DNA from: Darwinibacter acetoxidans_A
Lineage (GTDB): Bacteria > Bacillota > Limnochordia > Darwinibacteriales > Darwinibacteriaceae
Reading direction: 5' to 3'
Length of the DNA stretch: 16,866 nucleotides
Assembly (NCBI GenBank): GCA_041936745.1
Contig: JBHGWS010000081.1
Location: forward strand, 1 to 16,866
A program made the translations under genes and the position numbers. Of the stretch, positions 6,411-13,899 are shown piece after piece. The notes under the pieces were generated by a model. That model did not search any database and was not told where the DNA came from. It was given only the letters and a program-made list of their open reading frames with translations. Positions within the stretch are counted from its first letter, which is position 1. Every line of letters begins with the position of its first letter.

Positions 6411-8099
6411 TTGTATATCGTTGGTATTGATGTGGGCGGGACAAATACGGATGCGGCCTTAATTCAAGGCGGCAGGGTAGTCGCCATGGCCAAAACGGCC
6501 ACGGATCACCAAAGGCTTTTTGCCAGCACCAGTAAGGCCTTAAAAGAAGTTTTAAAAGATTTTCCCGGCGGAGAAGCAGTCGAACTTCACTTATCTACGA
6601 CACTTTCCACTAATACCATTGTGGAAGGGCGGGGAACAGCCACAGAAGTCGTAGCCGTGCCCGGCCCGGGAGTGAATTTGGCTTCTTTAAAATTTCCCTT
6701 TGCAGTAACCGAGTTAAGCGGTTATATAGATCACCGGGGCAGGGAGGTAGCTTCACTTTGCCGGGAAGAGTTAGCCGAATTAAAAAAAGCTTTGGATAAA
6801 AGAAATGTCCCGGCCGTGGCGGTGGTGGGCAAGTTTTCCCACCGCAACCCAAAACACGAAAAAGAGATCGGCGCCTTATTCAGCACTTCGCAAAGGGCAG
6901 TGAGCTTAGGCCACCGCCTTTCGGGCAGGGCGAACTTTCCCAGGCGGCTCATGACCGCTTATCTAAACGCCAGCGTCTCCAAACAGCAGAGCGATTTTGC
7001 CGCCATGTGGCAGGATTTAAAAGAGCAGTCGGCGGTGCCCTTACAAGATATTTACATACTCAAAGCGGACGGAGGCACTATGACACTGCCCGATTCAAAA
7101 AAGCGGCCCGTGGAAACAATCCTGTCCGGGCCCGCGGCCTCGATTATGGGGGCCAGGGCTTTGACGAGGCGGCGGGAAGAAAATATGGTTATCGTCGATA
7201 TTGGCGGTACAACCACAGATATTGCCGTTGTCGTGCAGAACGAGCCTTTATTTGAGCGGAGCGGCGCTGTGATCTCGGGCTACAAGACCTTAGTACCCGC
7301 GCTGCTGACCCGCTCGGTCGGTTTAGGGGGAGACAGTGCCGTAAATTACAAAGAGGGGCGTTTTCTAATCGGGCCCCAAAGGGCCGGCAGGGCCGTTTGT
7401 TTAGGCGGGGAAAAAATCACGCCGACAGATGCAGCGGCGGCTTTAGGCTTAGCGGCAGTGGGCGATCAGAGCCTTGCTGTGGCTGCCTGCCGGAAGTTCG
7501 GCGGGGAGATCGGCTTAAGTTGGCAAGCAGCGGCTGAGGGGATTATTGGGGCTTTCAGCGCTCAATTGACCGCAGCCGTTAAAAAGGTATACGGTGAGTT
7601 GGCCAACGAACCGCTCTATACTGTGTCGGAGATTTTAACGCCTCCTTCCTACACACCCCAGGTGGTTGTGGGCCTTGGGGCACCGGCACCGGTTTTCATA
7701 CCCCGCCTTGCCGAGGATCTCAGCCTGCCTTATGAAGTACTGCCTTTCACTGCCGGGGCAAACGCGGTAGGTGCTGCGGCCGCCAGGCCCACAGCGGGCC
7801 TGACGCTTCATGCCGATACGGAACTTGCCGTCATGACGGTGCCGGAGATCGGTTACAGGGCAGAAATTTCCCGGCCGCTGTTTTTTGATTTGGAAAAAGC
7901 CCGCCAAGAGGCGGCGCTTAAAACTAAAGAATATGCCAAGAGCCTGGGCCTTCAGGCTGCCGATGAAGTTTACGTTGCGGAAGAAGAAAGCTTTAACATC
8001 GTCCACGGCTTTCGCACGGCGGGCCGAATTCATATGGTCCGAACACAGCTGCGGCCCAAAGTGCTCAGGATTGCAGGAGGTGGTTTGGATGAAGAATAA
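6411..8099 (+). CDS. Hydantoinase/oxoprolinase family protein (HyuA-like, short form)
   Basis: This is an actin-fold ATP-binding protein of the HyuA family, whose known members use ATP to open hydantoin, 5-oxoproline or acetone-type substrates with a HyuB partner. The start TTG 6411 gives the usual family N-terminus M-Y-I-V-G-I-D-V-G-G-T-N-T-D and has AAAGGTGG about 7 bases upstream; longer in-frame starts would run through the terminator. Residues 5-14 and 263-270 (D-I-G-G-T-T-T-D) are the two phosphate-binding elements, and I-L-S-G-P-A-A-S-I-M-G-A is at 237-248. At 562 residues it is shorter than classical HyuA (roughly 650-700), and no HyuB gene is adjacent. Instead it overlaps a deacetylase-family gene by 11 bases, which suggests coupled translation and a joint role. 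Substrate unknown. Confidence 0.88.
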   Translation: MYIVGIDVGGTNTDAALIQGGRVVAMAKTATDHQRLFASTSKALKEVLKDFPGGEAVELHLSTTLSTNTIVEGRGTATEVVAVPGPGVNLASLKFPFAVTELSGYIDHRGREVASLCREELAELKKALDKRNVPAVAVVGKFSHRNPKHEKEIGALFSTSQRAVSLGHRLSGRANFPRRLMTAYLNASVSKQQSDFAAMWQDLKEQSAVPLQDIYILKADGGTMTLPDSKKRPVETILSGPAASIMGARALTRRREENMVIVDIGGTTTDIAVVVQNEPLFERSGAVISGYKTLVPALLTRSVGLGGDSAVNYKEGRFLIGPQRAGRAVCLGGEKITPTDAAAALGLAAVGDQSLAVAACRKFGGEIGLSWQAAAEGIIGAFSAQLTAAVKKVYGELANEPLYTVSEILTPPSYTPQVVVGLGAPAPVFIPRLAEDLSLPYEVLPFTAGANAVGAAAARPTAGLTLHADTELAVMTVPEIGYRAEISRPLFFDLEKARQEAALKTKEYAKSLGLQAADEVYVAEEESFNIVHGFRTAGRIHMVRTQLRPKVLRIAGGGLDEE

Positions 8100-9423
8100 G
8101 AAAAGGACAGTCGGTTTAATCTTTTTCCCCGCCTTTGACTGGGCAATCAGCCCAACGCACCCGGAGCGGGAGGAGCGGCTTTTATACACGAGGGATCAGA
8201 TTGTGGAAGAGGGCCTCTTGGACAACCCCCAAATTAAAGAGTTCCGGCCCAGGCTGGCGCGGGATGAAGAGATCCTGCGCACCCATATTTTCGTCCCCGG
8301 CTTAAGCCGCCATGTGACCGAATCGCATAGGATTGCCGTCGGCGGCACTATTGTGGCGGCGGATCTGGTTTTAGACGGGGAAGTGGACTGTTCTTTCGCT
8401 CTTTTAAGGCCCCCCGGCCATCACGCCAACAGGGTAGTCCACGGCTCCCGGGGCTTTTGTACTGTGAACAATGAAGCAATTATGGTTGAACATATCAGAA
8501 GCAGGCTCGGTAAAGACACAAAAATCGCCATTGTGGATACGGACGCCCACCACGGTGATGGGACGCAGGACATTTTTTATAACGATCCGGGCGTTCTTCA
8601 TATCTCTCTGCACCAAGACGGCCGCACACTGTACCCGGGGACGGGGCATTTAAATGAGCGGGGCGGGCCGGCCGCTTACGGCCAGACGGTGAATATACCC
8701 CTGCCGCCCCAAACGGGCGATGAAGGTATGCTGATGGCGTTAGAGGAGGTAGTGCTGCCTATCTTAGAGGAATGGCAGCCCGATTATATTATTAATGCCG
8801 CAGGCCAGGACAACCATTTCAGCGATCCCCTCACCAACATGAATTTCAGCGCCCAAGGCTACGCCAAACTGACGGAACTTTTGGCACCGGACATTGTGGT
8901 CTTAGAAGGGGGCTACTCCATCGAAGGGGCACTCCCTTATGTCAACGTCGGGCTGCTTTTAGCTTTAAGCGGCCTGGATTATTCCGGCGTGCGTGAACCG
9001 GACTGGCAGAGTAGGGCTTTAAAGCAGCCCCGCCGGGTCACAAACCAGGTGGCCAAGGTCTGCCGGGCCGCGCTTGATCAATGGAAAACGCGGCATGATG
9101 TTGATTTAGAAAAGAAATTTGGCAAAGATTTTTACGAGAGGCGCCGCAGCATTTATTACGATACGGATAATATTGCCGAAAGCCAGCAGGAAATAATCAG
9201 GCTGTGCCCGAACTGCCCCGGCTGGCGCCTGATCTTTACCGCCTCTAACGTAAACCGGGGGCTTACAGCGGGAGTCCACATACCTTGGGGAATCTGCCCA
9301 AACTGCCGGGGCGAAGCAAAGAAGCAGTATAATAAGGTGGCTGTGAACGCAGAAGTGGAGCGGGCCATTTGGCAGGAACCAGAGAAAAACTCCTACTTTT
9401 CGACGAAGAAGGGGGAAAGCTGA
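8089..9423 (+). CDS. Histone-deacetylase/acetylpolyamine-amidohydrolase family protein with C-terminal zinc-ribbon-like tail
   Basis: This is a predicted zinc-dependent amide hydrolase of the arginase/deacetylase fold. ATG 8089 is chosen for the strong AGGAGGTGG just upstream, although the frame is open further back. In the 444-residue product all key residues of the family are visible: the His111-His112 pair in R-P-P-G-H-H, predicted zinc ligands Asp152 and His154 in D-T-D-A-H-H-G-D-G, Asp241 in G-Q-D-N-H, and the catalytic Tyr276 in L-E-G-G-Y. The catalytic domain ends near residue 300. The remaining roughly 140 residues are unusual and contain Cys373-P-N-Cys376 and Cys403-P-N-Cys406, a likely second zinc site. 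In bacteria such enzymes act on acetyl-lysine, acetylpolyamines or other small amides; the actual substrate is unknown. It overlaps the HyuA-like gene by 11 bases. Confidence 0.88.
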   Translation: MKNKKRTVGLIFFPAFDWAISPTHPEREERLLYTRDQIVEEGLLDNPQIKEFRPRLARDEEILRTHIFVPGLSRHVTESHRIAVGGTIVAADLVLDGEVDCSFALLRPPGHHANRVVHGSRGFCTVNNEAIMVEHIRSRLGKDTKIAIVDTDAHHGDGTQDIFYNDPGVLHISLHQDGRTLYPGTGHLNERGGPAAYGQTVNIPLPPQTGDEGMLMALEEVVLPILEEWQPDYIINAAGQDNHFSDPLTNMNFSAQGYAKLTELLAPDIVVLEGGYSIEGALPYVNVGLLLALSGLDYSGVREPDWQSRALKQPRRVTNQVAKVCRAALDQWKTRHDVDLEKKFGKDFYERRRSIYYDTDNIAESQQEIIRLCPNCPGWRLIFTASNVNRGLTAGVHIPWGICPNCRGEAKKQYNKVAVNAEVERAIWQEPEKNSYFSTKKGES

Positions 9424-9492
9424 CAGGATTTTTGTACTCTTTCCTCGAATTACCAAATACGGTTTTGATTTGGGTAGGGAGTGGGGGTAATT

Positions 9493-11373
9493 ATGACGGG
9501 GAGAATTCGCCGTGGTTTGTTTATCGTTGTGGACTTTTTTTTAATCAACGCCGCTGCCTTAGGGGCCTATCTGCTTAGGTTCGACGGCATTTCCGCGGAG
9601 CACTGGCAGGTGCATTTTCTAACTTTTGTGCCGGCTACTCTCGTACGGCTTTTGGCCAATCACTTCTTCGGACTTTACCATCAAGTCTGGGAATATGCCT
9701 CGGTTGACCAATTAATCAAGATTGCCGCTTCTGTCACAGTGGGATCAATAGTTAATATCGCCATGTTTGCTGTTATCTACCGTTTTAATCCACCGCGCAG
9801 CATTGTCCTGCTGACGTGGCTGTTGAATATATTTTTGCTGGGGGGAGCTCGCCTGGCAGGCCGCATCAGCCGCGCCCAGGGCCTAAGGTTTTACCGCGGG
9901 TGCCCGGCCAAGCGGGTCTTAATTGTGGGCGCAGGCGATGCCGGTGCCTTAGTTGCCCGTGAGCTGCGCAACCATTACGATGGCCGCATGGAAATTATTG
10001 GTTTTATCGATGATGATCCGCAAAAATTGGGGCAGCGCATTTTCAACCGCCCTATTTTAGGCAGCCGGCAGGATATTCCCGCTGTTGCGCAAGGGCATTC
10101 GGTGGATGAGATCATTATCTCCATGCCTTCGGTTGCCCGGAAGGTTATCAGGGAGATTGTGGAAGTCGCTCAAAAAACGGGCGTGCAGGTAAAGATCCTG
10201 CCGGGGGTTTATGATTTAATCGAAGGCAATGTGACAGTGAGTCAAATACGCCAGGTAGAGCTGGAAGATCTTTTAGGCCGCGAGCCCGTTGAAGTCGATT
10301 TGGCCGGAATTAGTTCCTATCTTGCGGGCAAAGTGGTTTTGGTCACGGGGGCGGGAGGTTCGATCGGCTCAGAGCTCTGCCGCCAGGTTTTAAACTTTGA
10401 ACCAAAAAAACTGCTGCTTTTGGACCGCTGTGAGAACGGGGTTTACGAAATTGAAATGGAATTAAAAGCCCAAGCGGCGGCCACAGCCTTGGTGAGCCTG
10501 GTGAAAGATATTCAAGATGAGCGATCTTTGGATGAAATTTTCAGCACTTACAAGCCTGCCGTAGTTTTCCACGCGGCAGCCCACAAACACGTGCCTTTGA
10601 TGGAGACTAACCCGGAAGAGGCCATTAAAAACAATGTTTTGGGTACATACCGGGTTGCCCTGGCCGCCAAGAACCACAAGGCCGAGAAGTTTGTCTTAGT
10701 TTCCACCGATAAGGCGGTGAACCCCACGAGCATCATGGGCGCTTCTAAACGGATTGCGGAAATGATCGTGCAGTATTTGGATACCCGCGGCGCCACGGAA
10801 TATATGGCGGTGCGCTTTGGCAACGTCTTGGGCAGCCGCGGCAGTGTCGTGCCGCTTTTCAAAAAGCAGATTTTAGCCGGCGGCCCCGTAACGGTAACTC
10901 ACGAAGAAATGCTGCGCTATTTCATGACCATCCCCGAAGCGGTCCAGCTGATCATCCAAACGGGGGCTTTGGGCCGCGGCGGTGAAGTTTTTGTTTTGGA
11001 TATGGGTGAACCGGTGCGGATCATGGATTTGGCCAAGACTTTAATCCGCTTAAGCGGATTTGAGCCTTATAAGGATATAGATATTAAAATTACGGGGATG
11101 CGGCCGGGCGAAAAACTTTATGAAGAGTTGTTAACGGCTGATGAGAAAAAGAATGTGACAATCCACGAAAGGATTTTTGTGGCGGAAAAGGCCGAATTAA
11201 ATGAAGAGCTGATCAAAGGGGCGATGCAGGCCTTTTCATTGTTTGATGCGGCAGCTCTGCCCGCCGATTTACCCGGCACAGTAGCTTATATTCAAAAGTT
11301 CCTGCCCGATTTTCAACCGGTAACTAACGCTAAGGAGCGTGCTTTAGCGGAGGCCGCCGCCGGCAAAGACTAA
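9493..11373 (+). CDS. Membrane UDP-sugar 4,6-dehydratase (CapD/WbpM/PglF type), polysaccharide biosynthesis
   Basis: This protein probably converts a UDP-N-acetylhexosamine to its 4-keto-6-deoxy form for surface polysaccharide or protein glycan synthesis at the membrane. ATG 9493 is chosen over GTG 9481, since the GGGAGTGGGGG site lies between them. The 626-residue product has about four N-terminal membrane helices (within residues 8-125). A CoA-binding-like Rossmann domain follows with G-A-G-D-A-G at 146-151, then the extended SDR domain with G-A-G-G-S-I-G at 286-292. The catalytic set is Ser404, Met415 and Lys419: this subfamily has Met where most SDR enzymes have Tyr, so Met415 is normal. 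H-K-H-V-P-L-M and R-P-G-E-K-L-Y-E-E motifs are present. The length is typical. No other glycan genes flank it. Confidence 0.92.
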   Translation: MTGRIRRGLFIVVDFFLINAAALGAYLLRFDGISAEHWQVHFLTFVPATLVRLLANHFFGLYHQVWEYASVDQLIKIAASVTVGSIVNIAMFAVIYRFNPPRSIVLLTWLLNIFLLGGARLAGRISRAQGLRFYRGCPAKRVLIVGAGDAGALVARELRNHYDGRMEIIGFIDDDPQKLGQRIFNRPILGSRQDIPAVAQGHSVDEIIISMPSVARKVIREIVEVAQKTGVQVKILPGVYDLIEGNVTVSQIRQVELEDLLGREPVEVDLAGISSYLAGKVVLVTGAGGSIGSELCRQVLNFEPKKLLLLDRCENGVYEIEMELKAQAAATALVSLVKDIQDERSLDEIFSTYKPAVVFHAAAHKHVPLMETNPEEAIKNNVLGTYRVALAAKNHKAEKFVLVSTDKAVNPTSIMGASKRIAEMIVQYLDTRGATEYMAVRFGNVLGSRGSVVPLFKKQILAGGPVTVTHEEMLRYFMTIPEAVQLIIQTGALGRGGEVFVLDMGEPVRIMDLAKTLIRLSGFEPYKDIDIKITGMRPGEKLYEELLTADEKKNVTIHERIFVAEKAELNEELIKGAMQAFSLFDAAALPADLPGTVAYIQKFLPDFQPVTNAKERALAEAAAGKD

Positions 11374-11391
11374 ATTTAAAGGAGTAAATTT

Positions 11392-11871
11392 ATGCCAGAT
11401 ATGCTTGTAAAATTATATGAACTGCCCGACTTGGGCCCCGTACGCCGGGAGATGGCTGACCAAAACATTGTGGTGCGAAACTGTTTGGCACCGGAAAAAC
11501 ATATCGTGCTGGCCTGGATCGAAAAACATTTCAATGCCACTTGGGCAAGCGAGGCCGCAAAAGCCTTCGCCAACCACCCCGTCACCTGTATTGTGGCCAT
11601 AGACGAAAAAAAAGAGGAAATTGCCGGCTTTGCCTGCTATGAAAGTACGCTGCGCAACTTCTTCGGCCCCACGGGTGTCAAGCCCGATTACCGCGGCCGG
11701 GGCATTGGGAAAGCCTTGTTTTTAGAATCCCTCTATGGACTGAAAAACATGGGCTACGGCTACTGCATCATCGGTGGGGCGGGGCCCGTGGACTTTTATG
11801 CAAAAACCGCCGGGGCAGTTGTTATCGAAGGTTCCACACCGGGGATTTATAAAGGGTTGCTTAGGGAATGA
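11392..11871 (+). CDS. GNAT family N-acetyltransferase
   Basis: The 159-residue product transfers an acyl group from acetyl-CoA to an amine of an unknown substrate in the cytoplasm. ATG 11392 has a strong AAAGGAG 8 bases upstream. The acetyl-CoA pyrophosphate loop (motif A) is clear at about residues 96-107: V-K-P-D-Y-R-G-R-G-I-G-K. The preceding strand (I-A-G-F-A-C-Y) and the following C-terminal element with D-F-Y-A-K-T-A-G-A also fit the fold. It starts 18 bases after the dehydratase gene and overlaps the next gene by 4 bases (ATGA), so it is in an operon with both. It is not close enough to RimI or sugar acetyltransferases to name a substrate. Confidence 0.85.
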   Translation: MPDMLVKLYELPDLGPVRREMADQNIVVRNCLAPEKHIVLAWIEKHFNATWASEAAKAFANHPVTCIVAIDEKKEEIAGFACYESTLRNFFGPTGVKPDYRGRGIGKALFLESLYGLKNMGYGYCIIGGAGPVDFYAKTAGAVVIEGSTPGIYKGLLRE

Positions 11872-12791
11872 GTTCCTTTAACCGCGTTCTTTTGCTGACA
11901 ATTTTAATTTTTGTCGTTTGGGGCTCTTTAGTTATCATTGCTTTTTTACCGGCCATGGTGACCCGCTCTTTAATCAACCCGCACGTTGACTTCGAGGAAG
12001 TTTACGCGGCTGCAGACTACGGCCTGGCAGCCAAGGAGTTAGAATTAATCACAAAAGACGGTTTGACATTAGCCGCCTGGGAAGTTGCAGTGAAAGAACC
12101 GCGGGCGGTTTTAATCTTTGTTTCCGATATGCGGGAGCCTTCCGTGACCGCCTTTTTCGGCCATGCCCGGTTTTTAAAAGAGCACGGTTATGCATCTATT
12201 TTGGTGGAAATGCGGGCACACGGGGCCAGTGAGGGAGAACAAATAGGCCTGGGCTACGCCGAACATTTGGATATTTTAGCTGCCCTCGACTACTCTAAGG
12301 CACAAGCGGCGTACCAAGGCGTGCCCGTAATACCTTTCGGCCTAGGTTTGGGCGGCAGCGCGGCGATTAATGCGGTGGGGCTTTACCCTGAATTAGCCGG
12401 CTTTATTTCCATTGCGGCCTTTTCAACTTGGCCCGATCTGTTCCGGGACAACCTTTATTTCTCCGGTGCGCCCTTTTTATTGGCGCTGGCGGAAAAGCCC
12501 TTCGCCAATTTATACATTTTATTTAAATTCGGCTGGAGTAAGCGGAATATTACGCCGCAGAAACAGATCGCCAAGCTGGGTGAGCGGCCGGCGCTTTTAA
12601 TGCATTCCCAAGGAGACGAGCAGGTCTCTTATTTAAATCTGGAGCGCCTGTTGTTAAGCGCCCCTAGGCATGTGGAAGTGTTTTTTAGGGAAGGCTCCCA
12701 ACATCATTTCAGCGAAAATTTGTTAGACCCGGGGCAGGATAAAGAATATGCGGCGCGGCTTTTAAGTTTTTTAGAAAGTAATTTTCCCTGA
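11868..12791 (+). CDS. Membrane-anchored alpha/beta hydrolase-fold protein lacking the usual nucleophile
   Basis: The 307-residue product has an N-terminal membrane anchor (about residues 7-30) followed by an alpha/beta-hydrolase domain resembling the extracytoplasmic lysophospholipase/peptidase-like group. The family pattern is clear: M-R-A-H-G-A-S-E-G at 115-123, the acid Asp250 in H-S-Q-G-D-E-Q-V, and a histidine (279 or 280) in G-S-Q-H-H-F. At the nucleophile elbow, where G-x-S-x-G is expected, it reads G158-L-G160-L-G162-G-S164, so glycine (codon GGT) replaces the catalytic serine. It may be a non-catalytic relative, or Ser164 may act in an unusual geometry. It overlaps the acetyltransferase gene by 4 bases. 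Function unknown. Confidence 0.8.
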   Translation: MSSFNRVLLLTILIFVVWGSLVIIAFLPAMVTRSLINPHVDFEEVYAAADYGLAAKELELITKDGLTLAAWEVAVKEPRAVLIFVSDMREPSVTAFFGHARFLKEHGYASILVEMRAHGASEGEQIGLGYAEHLDILAALDYSKAQAAYQGVPVIPFGLGLGGSAAINAVGLYPELAGFISIAAFSTWPDLFRDNLYFSGAPFLLALAEKPFANLYILFKFGWSKRNITPQKQIAKLGERPALLMHSQGDEQVSYLNLERLLLSAPRHVEVFFREGSQHHFSENLLDPGQDKEYAARLLSFLESNFP

Positions 12792-12817
12792 AAGAGTAAA
12801 GCAGAGGTGGCAGAAAT

Positions 12818-13723
12818 ATGGCAGAGATAAAAAAACTGAAAATAGCAGTAGTCGGTTACGGCAATTTAGGCAAGGGTGCACTGGAAGCGATTGAGGCCGC
12901 GCCTGACTTGAAATTGGCGGGGCTTGTCCGCAGAACACCCCGGCGGCCCCAAGGCCTGCAGGGCATACCGGTGGTGGCGGACATTCAAGAATTGGGCCCC
13001 GTTGATGCGGCTTTACTTTGTGTGCCGAGCAGGGCAGTGCCCCAGCTTGCCCTGAAAATGGCGGAACTGGGCATTGATACTGTGGACAGCTACGATCTGC
13101 ACGGCGATGATCTGGTAAATTACCGCCTGAAATTAAATGCGGTGGCGAAAGCTTGCGGTACGAGGGCAGTTGTGGCCGCCGGCTGGGATCCGGGCACGGA
13201 CTCTTTAGTGCGAGCGCTAATGGAGTTTATGGCGCCGCAGGGGCTCACGTTTACGAATTTTGGCCCCGGTTTAAGCCTCGGCCACTCCGTTGCCGCGGCG
13301 AACATTAAAGGGGTGAAAAAGGCAGTTTCTTTAACTATCCCCCTGGGAGCAGGCTTACACCGCCGCTTAGTCTATGTTGAGCTTGAATCGGGGGCGGATT
13401 TGGCTCAGGTAGGGGAAGAAATTAAGAGCGATCCTTATTTCGCACGGGATGAAACGCACGTCTATGAAGTGGCGTCAACTGCTGAGCTGTCTGATCCGGG
13501 CCACGGTGTTTCGTTGGAAAGAAAAGGAATTTCCGGCAGAACGGGCAATCAAAGGCTGCGCTGGCAGATGCAGATCAATAACCCCGCGCTCACTTCCCAA
13601 GTGATGGCCGCAGCGGCCAGAGCTGGGCAAAGGCAGGCTCCCGGCGCTTACACTATGCTGCAAATTCCGCTAATAGATTATTTGTTCGGGGAAGATAATG
13701 AATTAATTCGTCGTTTAGTTTAG
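12818..13723 (+). CDS. ddh: meso-Diaminopimelate D-dehydrogenase (type II-like)
   Basis: This cytoplasmic NADP-dependent enzyme interconverts L-2-amino-6-oxopimelate (tetrahydrodipicolinate) plus ammonia and meso-diaminopimelate. It gives a one-step route to the peptidoglycan and lysine precursor (EC 1.4.1.16). The 301-residue product starts at ATG 12818 with AGAGGTGG 7 bases upstream. Visible motifs are the nucleotide loop G-Y-G-N-L-G (13-18), V-D-S-Y-D-L-H-G (89-96), G-W-D-P-G-T-D-S (122-129), F-G-P-G-L-S-L-G-H-S-V-A (148-159) and N-N-P-A-L-T-S-Q-V-M (254-263). The G-T-D-S and H-S-V-A variants recall the Symbiobacterium thermophilum enzyme (type II) more than the Corynebacterium type, in which the equivalent reads H-S-D-A. 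Type II enzymes accept a wider range of 2-keto acids. It is the last gene before a terminator. Confidence 0.9.
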   Translation: MAEIKKLKIAVVGYGNLGKGALEAIEAAPDLKLAGLVRRTPRRPQGLQGIPVVADIQELGPVDAALLCVPSRAVPQLALKMAELGIDTVDSYDLHGDDLVNYRLKLNAVAKACGTRAVVAAGWDPGTDSLVRALMEFMAPQGLTFTNFGPGLSLGHSVAAANIKGVKKAVSLTIPLGAGLHRRLVYVELESGADLAQVGEEIKSDPYFARDETHVYEVASTAELSDPGHGVSLERKGISGRTGNQRLRWQMQINNPALTSQVMAAAARAGQRQAPGAYTMLQIPLIDYLFGEDNELIRRLV

Positions 13724-13739
13724 AAACTGCGGAAGATCT

Positions 13740-13786
13740 AAGAACCACGAAAGCTTTTTGCGAAAAGGGCTTTTATGGTTCTTTTT
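13740..13786 (+). terminator. Intrinsic terminator after ddh
   Basis: AAGAACCA (13740-13747) pairs with TGGTTCTT (13776-13783), and an inner GAAAGC/GCTTTT helix extends the structure around an A-rich loop. The T-run at 13782-13786 forms the 3' tail. It separates the ddh unit from the transhydrogenase operon. Confidence 0.75.
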
Positions 13787-13789
13787 ACT

Positions 13790-13807
13790 TTGCGAAAAAG
13801 TTCACAA
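13790..13807 (+). promoter_or_regulatory. Rex-like redox operator upstream of the transhydrogenase operon
   Basis: TTGCGAA, four spacer bases (AAAG), then TTCACAA match the Rex consensus TTGTGAA-N4-TTCACAA at 13 of 14 specified positions, with correct spacing. Rex is the NADH-sensing repressor of Gram-positive bacteria and leaves DNA when NADH is high. The site lies 93 bases before the pntAA start, between the ddh terminator and the operon, an apt place for an NAD(P)(H) enzyme. No Rex gene is in the window, and no confident promoter boxes were found next to it. Confidence 0.6.
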
Positions 13808-13899
13808 TATGTTAAATATCTGTTGCTCTAACAAGGGATTTCGTAATCTTATGCGAATAGTAGATGTATAAAACATATGTGGAAACGGAGGACAATCTT

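Noticed and set aside
7885..8088. Upstream extension of the deacetylase-family gene by 68 codons
   Set aside because: The extra part overlaps the HyuA-like gene in another frame, is basic and unlike the family, and the strong AGGAGGTGG site marks ATG 8089 as the start.
7635..8189. Minus-strand open frame of 184 codons across the HyuA/deacetylase overlap
   Set aside because: It is antisense to two well-supported coding regions and has no recognisable domain; it is a frame shadow.
9424..9492. Promoter in the gap before the nucleotide-sugar dehydratase
   Set aside because: TTGTAC is present but no acceptable -10 lies at 16-18 bases; the gap also has no terminator, so co-transcription with the upstream pair remains possible.
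13864..13899. Earlier ATG start for pntAA
   Set aside because: It has no ribosome binding site, adds 12 residues not typical for the family, and would place the clear GGAGG site inside the coding region.
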